From: a candidate division WWE3 bacterium
GTDB lineage: Bacteria; Patescibacteriota; 4484-211; JAGQKX01
DNA: 9,273 nt
Direction of reading: 5' to 3'
Assembly: GCA_020429905.1 (NCBI GenBank)
Contig: JAGQKX010000022.1
Location: 1-9,273 of the forward strand
A model generated the notes under the pieces. That model did no database searches. It was given only the letters and a program-made list of their open reading frames with translations, and was not told where the DNA came from. The translations under genes and the position numbers were made by a program. Positions 1 to 6,380 of this stretch are shown here, one piece after another (position 1 is the first letter of the stretch; each line of letters begins with the position of its first letter).

Positions 1-32
1 CCTAAATTGATTCGTTTAATATCGGTGCTCAT
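1..32 (-). CDS. Possible start of an unidentified downstream gene (partial)
   Basis: An ATG at 32-30 opens a frame that stays open to the window edge and reads MSTDIKRINL. It lies about 34 bases beyond the U-tract of the terminator at 66-102, which is where the next gene of a densely packed minus-strand genome would start. No Shine-Dalgarno site precedes it; the upstream bases are AT-rich. Ten residues are too few to recognise a family, so the call rests on position and an open frame only. Confidence 0.35.
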   Translation of the reverse strand, partial: MSTDIKRINL

Positions 33-65
33 AGATTTTATTAAAGTTATCTAACTGCTTGAAGC

Positions 66-102
66 AAAAAAAAACCTCCTCCTCAAAAAGGGGGAAAGAG
101 GT
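66..102 (-). terminator. Intrinsic terminator closing the mltG operon
   Basis: On the minus strand ACCTCTTTC (102-94) pairs with GGAGGAGGT (82-74). This gives a nine-pair stem with two G-U pairs and a loop of eleven bases, followed at once by a run of nine T (74-66, the first T also closing the stem). This is a classical rho-independent terminator. It lies about 140 bases after the mltG stop. The complementary strand has no T-run, so it works for minus-strand transcription only. Confidence 0.85.
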
Positions 103-111
103 GTGTCATTA

Positions 112-140
112 CGTATACATTACACTAACCACTCTGTCAA
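112..140 (-). promoter_or_regulatory. Candidate sigma-70-type promoter just before the terminator hairpin
   Basis: On the minus strand TTGACA (140-135, a perfect -35) is followed after 17 bases by TATACG (117-112, four of six -10 bases). Transcription would start near 105, a few bases before the terminator hairpin at 102-74. RNA made here would be about 40 nt long unless the hairpin is read through toward the ORF at 32. The rest of 103-244 holds no gene I can support. The call rests on sequence match and spacing only. Confidence 0.4.
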
Positions 141-244
141 GAGGTAATAAATCGTGAAAACAAAAATTTTGCTTACGCATATGCATCAGTACCGTCCTGC
201 TCCAACCAAATGTATCATACTCTCTGATGACAATCAACTCCAAT

Positions 245-1243
245 TTAGAGGTGATTTTGGATATTTTGGTTGTGTTCGTCTAACGTTTGGGAAAAATACG
301 TATTACCTGCTTCGTCTGACAAATAGTACCAATAATCCGTTGGAGTGGCGTTTAAGACCGCGTCAATAGCATCATCACCGGGGTTAGCAATTGGCGCGGG
401 AGGAAGCCCGACATGAATGCGTGTATTATAGGGATCGTCAATTTCAAGATCATTATAAAGCAATTCTTTGGGCCACCAATCGCATTCAGCATCCAAAACC
501 TCACATCGTCGAGTTCCTAAAATATATTGAACCGTGGCGTCCGCTCCGATGGCCCAATCGTTTTCCCAACGTTTAAGTAAAATACCTGCTACGATACGAC
601 GATCTTCAGGGTGGGCAATCTCTCTCTCAAGGATAGAGGCAAAGATGAGTAATGTATCTACATCGTTCGAATCCCAACCAGTTTTACTTAATCGCTCAAC
701 CGTAATATGTAAATTCATCGTCTCCTTGAGGAGTTCCAGTAGATCACCGGGAGTAATATCTTTATCAACAATATATGTATCTGGAAAGAGATACCCTTCG
801 TTGTTGGCGGCTAAGGTATAGAACATACTGCCGTAATTCTCGTCAAAACGTTCAGCAAGATAGGCAGCGTATTGTTCAACCCGCCACCCCTCAATGAATC
901 GCAACCGCATTAATTGCGTACCTGTTTGAAAAAGATCCACCAGTTCGATGACCGACATTGAAGGAGCAACCTCATATTCACCTGCTTGGATACCCTGCGC
1001 CAATTGTGCATTGAGCTTCAAGTAGATTTGCATTGACGCTGCCGAACGGATAATTTCATTTTCTTCCAGCCGCTGCGCGATCACTTCCGGATATTCACCA
1101 GCCTCGATAACAAACGGCCGAAGGGTAACCTCCTCACTTCGATAAGGTTCTTTTATCTCATTTTGATACCACCATCGCCCTACCCATCCCAAACCAAAAC
1201 CAATACTTAAAAGAATAATAAATAAGAATAGAATTTTTTTCAT
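245..1243 (-). CDS. mltG: Endolytic murein transglycosylase MltG (YceG-like)
   Basis: MltG is an inner-membrane lytic transglycosylase that cuts nascent peptidoglycan strands and so ends glycan-chain growth. The 332-residue product has one N-terminal membrane anchor (about 4-20), an extracytoplasmic LysM-like part (about 42-105, with AGEY motifs) and the YceG catalytic domain. Visible family motifs are EGYLFPDTY (149-157), ASILEREIA (202-210, with E206 the likely catalytic glutamate), IGADATVQY (232-240), GLPPAPIANPG (279-289) and a C-terminal FSQTLDEHN. Length is normal for the family (E. coli about 340). The ATG shares an ATGA overlap with the ruvX stop (1240-1243), so translation is probably coupled; no Shine-Dalgarno site is seen. 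A terminator follows at 102-66. Confidence 0.96.
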   Translation of the reverse strand: MKKILFLFIILLSIGFGLGWVGRWWYQNEIKEPYRSEEVTLRPFVIEAGEYPEVIAQRLEENEIIRSAASMQIYLKLNAQLAQGIQAGEYEVAPSMSVIELVDLFQTGTQLMRLRFIEGWRVEQYAAYLAERFDENYGSMFYTLAANNEGYLFPDTYIVDKDITPGDLLELLKETMNLHITVERLSKTGWDSNDVDTLLIFASILEREIAHPEDRRIVAGILLKRWENDWAIGADATVQYILGTRRCEVLDAECDWWPKELLYNDLEIDDPYNTRIHVGLPPAPIANPGDDAIDAVLNATPTDYWYYLSDEAGNTYFSQTLDEHNQNIQNHL

Positions 1244-1629
1244 GAAGTTATTGTGTCTAAATAGTCTTGCAAAATTAATTTGGCAGAACGACTATCAGAC
1301 TTATTTTTCTTTTCTGATGGACTTAAATTTTGTTGGTCTAATTCATGCTCAGCCTGAACACTGGTTAGATTTTCATCTATAAGCTCAACAGTGAGATTCT
1401 CTTTTTCCAATTGCTTTTGAAGCCATTCTATTTTTTTTCGCATATTGCCTGAAGGGGGTATCCCCACCACCACCAGTTCGGCTGAATATTCATTAGCTAA
1501 ACTCACAATATGCTTAACCTGCCGATACTTATCGTTTTCATTAAGCTGGGTTAATTCAAAAACCGTGTCATTTTCGAAAAGTGCCAGCCCAGTACGCTGT
1601 AAACCGTAATCGACTCCGAGGATCGTCAT
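1240..1629 (-). CDS. ruvX: Putative pre-16S rRNA nuclease / RuvX (YqgF family)
   Basis: This is an RNase H-fold protein of the YqgF/RuvX family, known for 5' processing of 16S rRNA and described earlier as a Holliday-junction resolvase homologue. Its 129 residues are close to the usual 135-140. The three acidic sites are visible: D7 in ILGVDYG, the D85-E86 pair in LIDENLTSVQA, and D112 in a C-terminal stretch that runs into LILQDYLD. VVVGIPPSG (53-61) stands for the usual GLP strand. Oddly, the common DERLT motif reads DENLT, so the conserved arginine is asparagine. The gene follows the baseplate-J-like gene after 50 bases and overlaps mltG by four. A promoter-like pair at 1664-1636 may give it an extra, leaderless start. 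Confidence 0.92.
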   Translation of the reverse strand: MTILGVDYGLQRTGLALFENDTVFELTQLNENDKYRQVKHIVSLANEYSAELVVVGIPPSGNMRKKIEWLQKQLEKENLTVELIDENLTSVQAEHELDQQNLSPSEKKNKSDSRSAKLILQDYLDTITS

Positions 1630-1635
1630 GGTGGA

Positions 1636-1664
1636 ATAGTACTTGGTTACGTGAACATTATCAA
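1636..1664 (-). promoter_or_regulatory. Candidate promoter for ruvX-mltG, possibly leaderless
   Basis: In the 50-base gap before ruvX the minus strand reads TTGATA (1664-1659, five of six -35 bases), then 17 bases, then TACTAT (1641-1636, four of six -10 bases). A start seven bases after the -10 box would fall on the A of the ruvX ATG (1629), giving a leaderless mRNA. No Shine-Dalgarno site is present, which fits that reading. The -10 match is weak, so this may be chance. Confidence 0.3.
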
Positions 1665-1679
1665 CTCTATAAGGTATAT

Positions 1680-3236
1680 TTATTCGACGGTAATATCAAC
1701 GGAAATTCTATCCGTTCTAAACGGTAACCGCCGGATAAAGGATGGCAGCTTAGGGCGGAGCACAATTTGACCTTCAGATACGTGTTCAATATTAGTCACG
1801 ATTTGTTCAGCTTCTTCGGGCTTTTTACCCGCCAACTCATTTTTCAAATTTTCAATATCTACATCCGGGATGAGTAACGTTTCAACTGTAACCTTGATCT
1901 TAATAAACCCTTCTTCGGTTACGCCTACGTACGCGACCGAAACCCTGCGTTCATCTTCGGATAAGGTAAATCCTTCAGGAACGCTATTTTTAAGTAATTC
2001 GTCAAGGAGCTTGTCCAAATCAGCTTCGTTATAAAAGTATCCATTTGCCCGAATTTTGCTTGAGACATTGAAGGCTTCAACCTCATCATCAGCACTGGCA
2101 TCAGCCGATTCTTGCGTTACTTCTGTGACGAGGTGTTCTTCAATCAGCTTTTCTCCATCTCCGAGAAGTTTTTTCAGCTCTTCTTTTGCTTTTGGTTCTA
2201 ATCCCGACTGTAATTCGACCAAAGCAGTATCGATATCAGACTGGGCCACCACCGTCACTTCTTCAGTACTACCGCCTGAGAACAATTTTGCGTTCACACC
2301 TTGCACACCATCATAACTATAGGTGTAGCCATTAACCGTAAATTTCAATCCAGCTGGTAGATTGAACAAAGCGCCGACATCAGAAGCTTCGACGGTTATG
2401 GTTTCAGTTCCTGGAGTAATGACCGGATTTCCTCCATCAACTTCTACCGTCCTTGGCGAAATCGTCAGCGCAGCCGTAGAAATAAAGGTAAATCCTTCGC
2501 CTTCTTGGTCCGCGTTAACGGTAAAAATCGCTCCACTGGGTAATTGAACGGCCACATCTTGCCAGTTATAAATGGTGATGCTACCCGCTGCTTTTTCACC
2601 AACGGTCTTTGTCCCTGTTGAATCAACTTGTGAGGTGCCATCAACTTCAACACTTCTAACCGCAACCGGAATCGACAATGACTCGAGATCAACATTCTCT
2701 TGTTCGGAGCGTAGAAGAATTTGCGACTCCTTTTGAATTGATTTTTTAGAAACTTTTAGTTCTACCTCAGCTTGTGGTAAGTAATACACCCCCGCCGCAA
2801 ACGCTCCTCCACCAAGGACTAAAACGATGAACAATAATGGAATCAAAACAAAGGGGAACGTAAACATTTTCCTGAATTTAGATTTCGATTTAGATTTTTT
2901 CGGCTTAACCTTTGACTCTGCTAAAGAGTTATCAGCTGTTTCGTCTGATTTTTTAGCTTCTTCTTCGTTTGACTGTGTAGTGGCGGCTTCTACTGGCATC
3001 ATCACTGCTGGCGCAGCCTCATCTACCACATTTGAAACAGCTGCCGATTCATTCACGATGGAAATCTTTTTTCCTAATCGATGCGCTGCTTCACGCAAAA
3101 CCGCTTCGTTTTCAAGATTTTGCCAATACACTGATTCTGGATCAATCGAAATCGTGACCGACTCATCCGCGGTCGAACGGATTTTATCCAAAATATCTGC
3201 AATGGTTTCCTCGTTATGACAATAAAGCGTAGGCAT
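1680..3236 (-). CDS. Baseplate J/gp47-like single-pass membrane protein (CPR type), function unknown
   Basis: The layout matches membrane proteins often annotated as 'baseplate J/gp47 family' in CPR genomes; the name reflects a shared beta fold, not a phage tail. From the chosen start (518 residues) there is a cytoplasmic alpha/beta domain (1-65, ending LGKKISIVNES), an acidic low-complexity linker (66-107), a Lys/Ser-rich stretch (110-124), one membrane helix (126-152), and then a large outside part. The outside part has beta-rich segments (KTVGEKAAGSITIYN near 211-225; TPGTETITVEASDVG near 274-288), a charged helical segment (about 335-375) and a C-terminal domain ending in RLPFRTDRISVDITVE. 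The ATG at 3236 is preferred because it begins the first predicted strand (MPTLY). An in-frame ATG at 3251 adds five residues. Neither has a Shine-Dalgarno site, and both overlap the preceding gene, so the two are probably co-translated. Confidence 0.85.
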   Translation of the reverse strand: MPTLYCHNEETIADILDKIRSTADESVTISIDPESVYWQNLENEAVLREAAHRLGKKISIVNESAAVSNVVDEAAPAVMMPVEAATTQSNEEEAKKSDETADNSLAESKVKPKKSKSKSKFRKMFTFPFVLIPLLFIVLVLGGGAFAAGVYYLPQAEVELKVSKKSIQKESQILLRSEQENVDLESLSIPVAVRSVEVDGTSQVDSTGTKTVGEKAAGSITIYNWQDVAVQLPSGAIFTVNADQEGEGFTFISTAALTISPRTVEVDGGNPVITPGTETITVEASDVGALFNLPAGLKFTVNGYTYSYDGVQGVNAKLFSGGSTEEVTVVAQSDIDTALVELQSGLEPKAKEELKKLLGDGEKLIEEHLVTEVTQESADASADDEVEAFNVSSKIRANGYFYNEADLDKLLDELLKNSVPEGFTLSEDERRVSVAYVGVTEEGFIKIKVTVETLLIPDVDIENLKNELAGKKPEEAEQIVTNIEHVSEGQIVLRPKLPSFIRRLPFRTDRISVDITVE

Positions 3237-4350
3237 TATAAAGCGATTCATTCGTAAATGAATCGGTTACACGTTCAATATGCGGAAAATTAACAAAAAG
3301 ATCATCTTTATTCCAAGGATATGTAAGCACTTTTGACTTTACCACGTTCAGATTTGCTCCCTCACCAGAAAAATAAAGTACCGCTGGTAAATCGGTGCTT
3401 ACTTTTAATTCTCTAATGGCGGCAGCTAACATATGGATATAGTCGCCAACCTCTTCTTCTAAAATCTCCCTCGCTTCGGCGGTGCGTTTTTGATCAAGGA
3501 CACCCTCTTGGAACGATCGTTTTAGTTTTTCAGCTTGATTAACATTGACCTGAAATTCTTTCGCTAACCGATCTGTCCAGTCATCGCCTCCAATATTAAC
3601 CGTCAGATTTGAGACAACCCGCCGTCCCGAAACTAAAACTAATTCAGTGACTCGTCCTCCAATATCTACCAAAATAAACGACTCGCGCTCTTCTCGAATT
3701 CGCAGCGCCCGGGTTACAGCAGTTTCCCAAACAACATTGATTTCCAGACCAAGCTGATTTGAGATAACATCGACGCTTTTATGGACCTCTTTTTCCCAAA
3801 ACCCATGGAGCACAATGCACTCAAGCTTCTCACCTGTTAGATCAATCGGCGTAGTCACAAACTGCCCTTCTAAACGATAATCAGTCACAATCGCTCCAAG
3901 ATGGTTCCATGATTCATCAACGCCACATTTTTCTGTCGCTTTTGCCTCAGTTTCATGTTCGATTCTATCCAGAATTTCATCCAATTCTTTTTGAGTAATT
4001 GGTGTATCCGGTTGCGGGCGTTTAATTCTAACCGTAAGTCCGCAATATTTAATTGCTCCTCCAGATAACCCTAATACTACTTCAGAAGGTTGAACACCTG
4101 CGCTCAGCGTTGCGTGATCTATAGAATGCATCACGATATCAAGCACTCCATCTAGATCATTAATGTATCGACCTCGCATCATGGTTCGGGCAAATTGGTG
4201 AATGTTATCCCCAAGCTGCTTTGGCGTTTCTTCAAGTTCCCCTGGAAGACCAACCACCGAAGTGCGTACATGATGAGAACCAAGATCAATAATCATAATT
4301 TCTTCCGGATCTTTTTTCTTTGTAAACTTTGATAAAAATGGAATTCCCAT
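3214..4350 (-). CDS. FtsA/PilM-like actin-fold ATPase with SHS2 domain
   Basis: This belongs to the actin/Hsp70-fold family that includes FtsA (tethers FtsZ to the membrane) and PilM (type IV pilus platform). In the 378-residue form, the phosphate-1 loop is IDLGS (21-25), the inserted SHS2 subdomain runs from about 90 (VVLGLSGGAIK) to 190, phosphate-2 is DIGGRVTE (229-236) and the adenosine loop is FSGEGANL (327-334). In phosphate-2 the usual third glycine is arginine. No C-terminal amphipathic FtsA-type helix is evident. The ATG at 4350 is preferred over an in-frame GTG at 4359. It overlaps the baseplate-J-like gene by 23 bases and is followed by ruvX and mltG, which points to an envelope or division role. 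No pilN/pilO genes are present, so PilM function cannot be claimed. A large palindrome lies directly upstream. Confidence 0.88.
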   Translation of the reverse strand: MGIPFLSKFTKKKDPEEIMIIDLGSHHVRTSVVGLPGELEETPKQLGDNIHQFARTMMRGRYINDLDGVLDIVMHSIDHATLSAGVQPSEVVLGLSGGAIKYCGLTVRIKRPQPDTPITQKELDEILDRIEHETEAKATEKCGVDESWNHLGAIVTDYRLEGQFVTTPIDLTGEKLECIVLHGFWEKEVHKSVDVISNQLGLEINVVWETAVTRALRIREERESFILVDIGGRVTELVLVSGRRVVSNLTVNIGGDDWTDRLAKEFQVNVNQAEKLKRSFQEGVLDQKRTAEAREILEEEVGDYIHMLAAAIRELKVSTDLPAVLYFSGEGANLNVVKSKVLTYPWNKDDLFVNFPHIERVTDSFTNESLYNAYALLS

Positions 4351-4360
4351 ACAATACACG

Positions 4361-4388
4361 ATCTACGCTATTTCAAAATACCGTAGAT
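4361..4388 (-). repeat. 28-nt near-perfect palindrome upstream of the FtsA/PilM-like gene
   Basis: Outer arms ATCTACG (4361-4367) and CGTAGAT (4382-4388) and inner arms TATTT (4369-4373) and AAATA (4376-4380) are perfect inverted repeats. They are separated by one C/C mismatch (4368/4381) around a two-base centre. The element ends 10 bases before the ATG at 4350. No T-run follows on either strand, so it is not an intrinsic terminator. It could be an operator for a dimeric regulator or a 5' UTR hairpin that controls translation. The rest of the 91-base gap from alaS (4351-4441) is AT-rich and shows no convincing promoter or terminator. Confidence 0.75.
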
Positions 4389-4441
4389 GTCTCATTAAAT
4401 ATCAGTGTACCGTAAAAATAATGAAAATAAAACGTGAAGTG

Positions 4442-6331
4442 TTAGGATAGGGTCGCTTTTATTCTTCGTGTGCCTTTGCCGATATTTTCTTGTTTGATAA
4501 TTTTGAATGTCCCCATATCGCCCGTATGGGTTACATGTGGTCCGCCACACAGTTCCATACTATATGGAGTGCCGTTATCAGGATCATCGCCAACAATATA
4601 GACAGAAACCGTATCCGGATATTTCTCCTGAAAAAATGCTAACGCTCCTTTATTAAGCGCTTCGTCCTTGGGCATGGTTTTCTGAGTCACAGGGAGATCG
4701 TTTTTGATTTGCTCATTTACCATTTGTTCGACTTTTTGGATTTCTTCATCGGTCAATTTTTCGGTATGAGAAAAATCAAACCGCAAACGTTCTTGAGTGA
4801 TATTGCTACCCATTTGCTGTACGTGATCACCCAACACCGTTCGCAACGCCTTGTGGAGAAGATGTGTTGCAGTGTGCAACTTAGTTGTCTCCTCTGAATG
4901 ATCAGCCAATCCCCCAGCATATTTACCCGCCGAAGCCGTTCTGGACTGATCTTGGTGTGATCGTTTTGCCAGAAGGAGATCCTCATCGAATTTTTCACGA
5001 TCGACCGCCACACTGGATTTTTGCCACTCTTCGTATGTCACCTCTGGTGGGAATCCAAATGTTTCAAACATATAGAACGCGAATGCGCCTAAGCTCAACG
5101 CTTCATCATTGATAGTAACTGACTGTTTATTTGCTACTTCGTCTGAAACTTTCTCGAGTTCGCGTATGCCTCGATTCAAATTTTTGGTGAACGATTTTTC
5201 CTCTTTCTTGAGCACACTCATAATATCGTCATAATGAGCTTTCATTTCAGGATACTGTTGGTGATAGTGTTCAATAACAACATCTGCCAATGGTTCTACC
5301 GAATCAGAATCAATACCCAGTCGTCGTCCGTATCTGATCAATCTTCTAATTACGCGGCGCATCACATATCCTTGTTCTTTGTTTGACGGGATCACCCCAT
5401 CCATCGCCATGAATACTGATGATCGAATATGATCAGCCATAATTCGGAACGCTCGAACTTCATCGGTTAGTGGTAATGGCGTAAATTCTCCAGGCGTCTG
5501 CCGAGGATATGATTGTCCAGACATCGATTCTATTTTTTCAATGATCGGCATAAACAATTTGGTCTGATAGTTATCGGAATACCCTTGGAGGGTGGCGATG
5601 GTTCTCTCAAGCCCCATCCCGGTATCTACATTTTTTTGTTCGAGCTCGGTTAAGACCCCTTGGCCATCTTTGAAGTATTGAGAAAAGACATTGTTCCAAA
5701 CTTCATTAAATCGTTCGGTATGCTTATATTCTTCACCGGGCGTTTCCCCATTGATTCCGCGCTCTGGCAAACGATCAAAAAATATTTCTGAATCTGGTCC
5801 GCATGGTCCCGTTTTACCAGCTGGCCCCCACCAATTATCTTCTTTGCCTAATGGGATGATTCGCTCTTCGGGGATACCTAGTTTGAGCCATGTCTCTTTT
5901 GCTTCTTGGTCAAACTCCGCATCTTCGTTTCCCGAAAAAATAGTGACCCACAATCGATTTGCATCAATGCCGAGTTCGTTCACTAAAAATTCATACGACC
6001 ACGTTAATGTTTCTTTTTTGAAATAGTCCCCCAAAGACCAATTACCTAGCATATGAAATAAAACATGATGAATACTGTCACCTACGCTATCATGTGCCGG
6101 GCCCTCTAAATCATTGGTTCTAATACATCGTTGCACTGAAGCTAGCCGACTACCAAGTGGATGCGACTCACCCGCCAGATATTTTTCGATGGGTTGCACC
6201 CCTGAATTAATAAACAATGTCGTTGGATCTTCTTTGGGTACAAGATTCACATTGGGAAGAATCGCGTGCTCCCGCTCTTTAAAAAAGTCTAAATATTTTT
6301 GGACAAAATCCCATGGTTCAATTTGAAGCAT
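4442..6331 (-). CDS. alaS: Alanyl-tRNA synthetase, short form without C-Ala domain
   Basis: This class II enzyme charges tRNA-Ala with alanine. The 629-residue product has the aminoacylation core: RCIRTNDLE (68-76), the HHVLFHMLGNWSLGDYF region (88-104), the GPCGPDSE loop (175-182) and motif 3 VDTGMGLER (235-243). The tRNA-recognition part follows, then an editing domain with zinc-site motifs HTATH (486-490) and CGGPH (595-599). It stops right after the editing domain (GTRRIKATLS), about 250 residues short of the usual 875, so the DHHA1/C-Ala domain is absent; short forms occur in reduced genomes. The ATG at 6331 (MLQIEPWDF) is chosen because the family begins there. The frame stays open to a GTG at 6493, but that extension lies inside the T-box leader and terminator and cannot be coding. 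Expression is probably controlled by tRNA-Ala charging. Confidence 0.97.
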   Translation of the reverse strand: MLQIEPWDFVQKYLDFFKEREHAILPNVNLVPKEDPTTLFINSGVQPIEKYLAGESHPLGSRLASVQRCIRTNDLEGPAHDSVGDSIHHVLFHMLGNWSLGDYFKKETLTWSYEFLVNELGIDANRLWVTIFSGNEDAEFDQEAKETWLKLGIPEERIIPLGKEDNWWGPAGKTGPCGPDSEIFFDRLPERGINGETPGEEYKHTERFNEVWNNVFSQYFKDGQGVLTELEQKNVDTGMGLERTIATLQGYSDNYQTKLFMPIIEKIESMSGQSYPRQTPGEFTPLPLTDEVRAFRIMADHIRSSVFMAMDGVIPSNKEQGYVMRRVIRRLIRYGRRLGIDSDSVEPLADVVIEHYHQQYPEMKAHYDDIMSVLKKEEKSFTKNLNRGIRELEKVSDEVANKQSVTINDEALSLGAFAFYMFETFGFPPEVTYEEWQKSSVAVDREKFDEDLLLAKRSHQDQSRTASAGKYAGGLADHSEETTKLHTATHLLHKALRTVLGDHVQQMGSNITQERLRFDFSHTEKLTDEEIQKVEQMVNEQIKNDLPVTQKTMPKDEALNKGALAFFQEKYPDTVSVYIVGDDPDNGTPYSMELCGGPHVTHTGDMGTFKIIKQENIGKGTRRIKATLS

Positions 6332-6350
6332 ACTGTTTGTAGACAGCCTT

Positions 6351-6380
6351 AAAAACAAAAAACCTTGCATCGCTGCAAGG
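6351..6380 (-). terminator. Regulated intrinsic terminator in the alaS leader
   Basis: On the minus strand CCTTGCA (6380-6374) pairs perfectly with TGCAAGG (6369-6363) around a GCGA tetraloop of the GNRA type. It is followed by TTTTTTGTTTTT (6362-6351). It lies between the T-box antiterminator and the alaS start, 19 bases before the ATG. The 5' bases CCT are shared with antiterminator helix A1. It is the OFF structure when tRNA-Ala is charged. Confidence 0.92.

Noticed and set aside
109..186. 25-residue minus-strand ORF with AGGA eight bases before its ATG
   Set aside because: It is very short, has no recognisable features and overlaps the candidate promoter. Spacing of the AGGA is good, but there is no other support.
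154..369. Plus-strand 71-residue ORF overlapping the 3' end of mltG
   Set aside because: Most of it is antisense to a well-supported gene, with no coding features of its own.
2873..2915. Short tandem repeat of GATTTA/GATTTC-like units
   Set aside because: It encodes the Lys/Ser-rich juxtamembrane stretch of the baseplate-J-like protein, so low complexity at the protein level explains it.
2827..3219. Plus-strand 130-residue ORF, Ser/Phe-rich
   Set aside because: It is the antisense shadow of the baseplate-J-like gene; its composition follows from the Lys/Glu/Ala-rich linker on the other strand.
1680..3236. Phage tail or contractile injection system suggested by the baseplate J resemblance
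   Set aside because: The protein has a cytosolic domain and a membrane helix, and no tail, sheath or other baseplate genes are present. The family name reflects a fold only.
4389..4441. Terminator after alaS in the T-rich stretch (minus strand)
   Set aside because: Several T-runs occur but no stable GC-rich stem precedes them.
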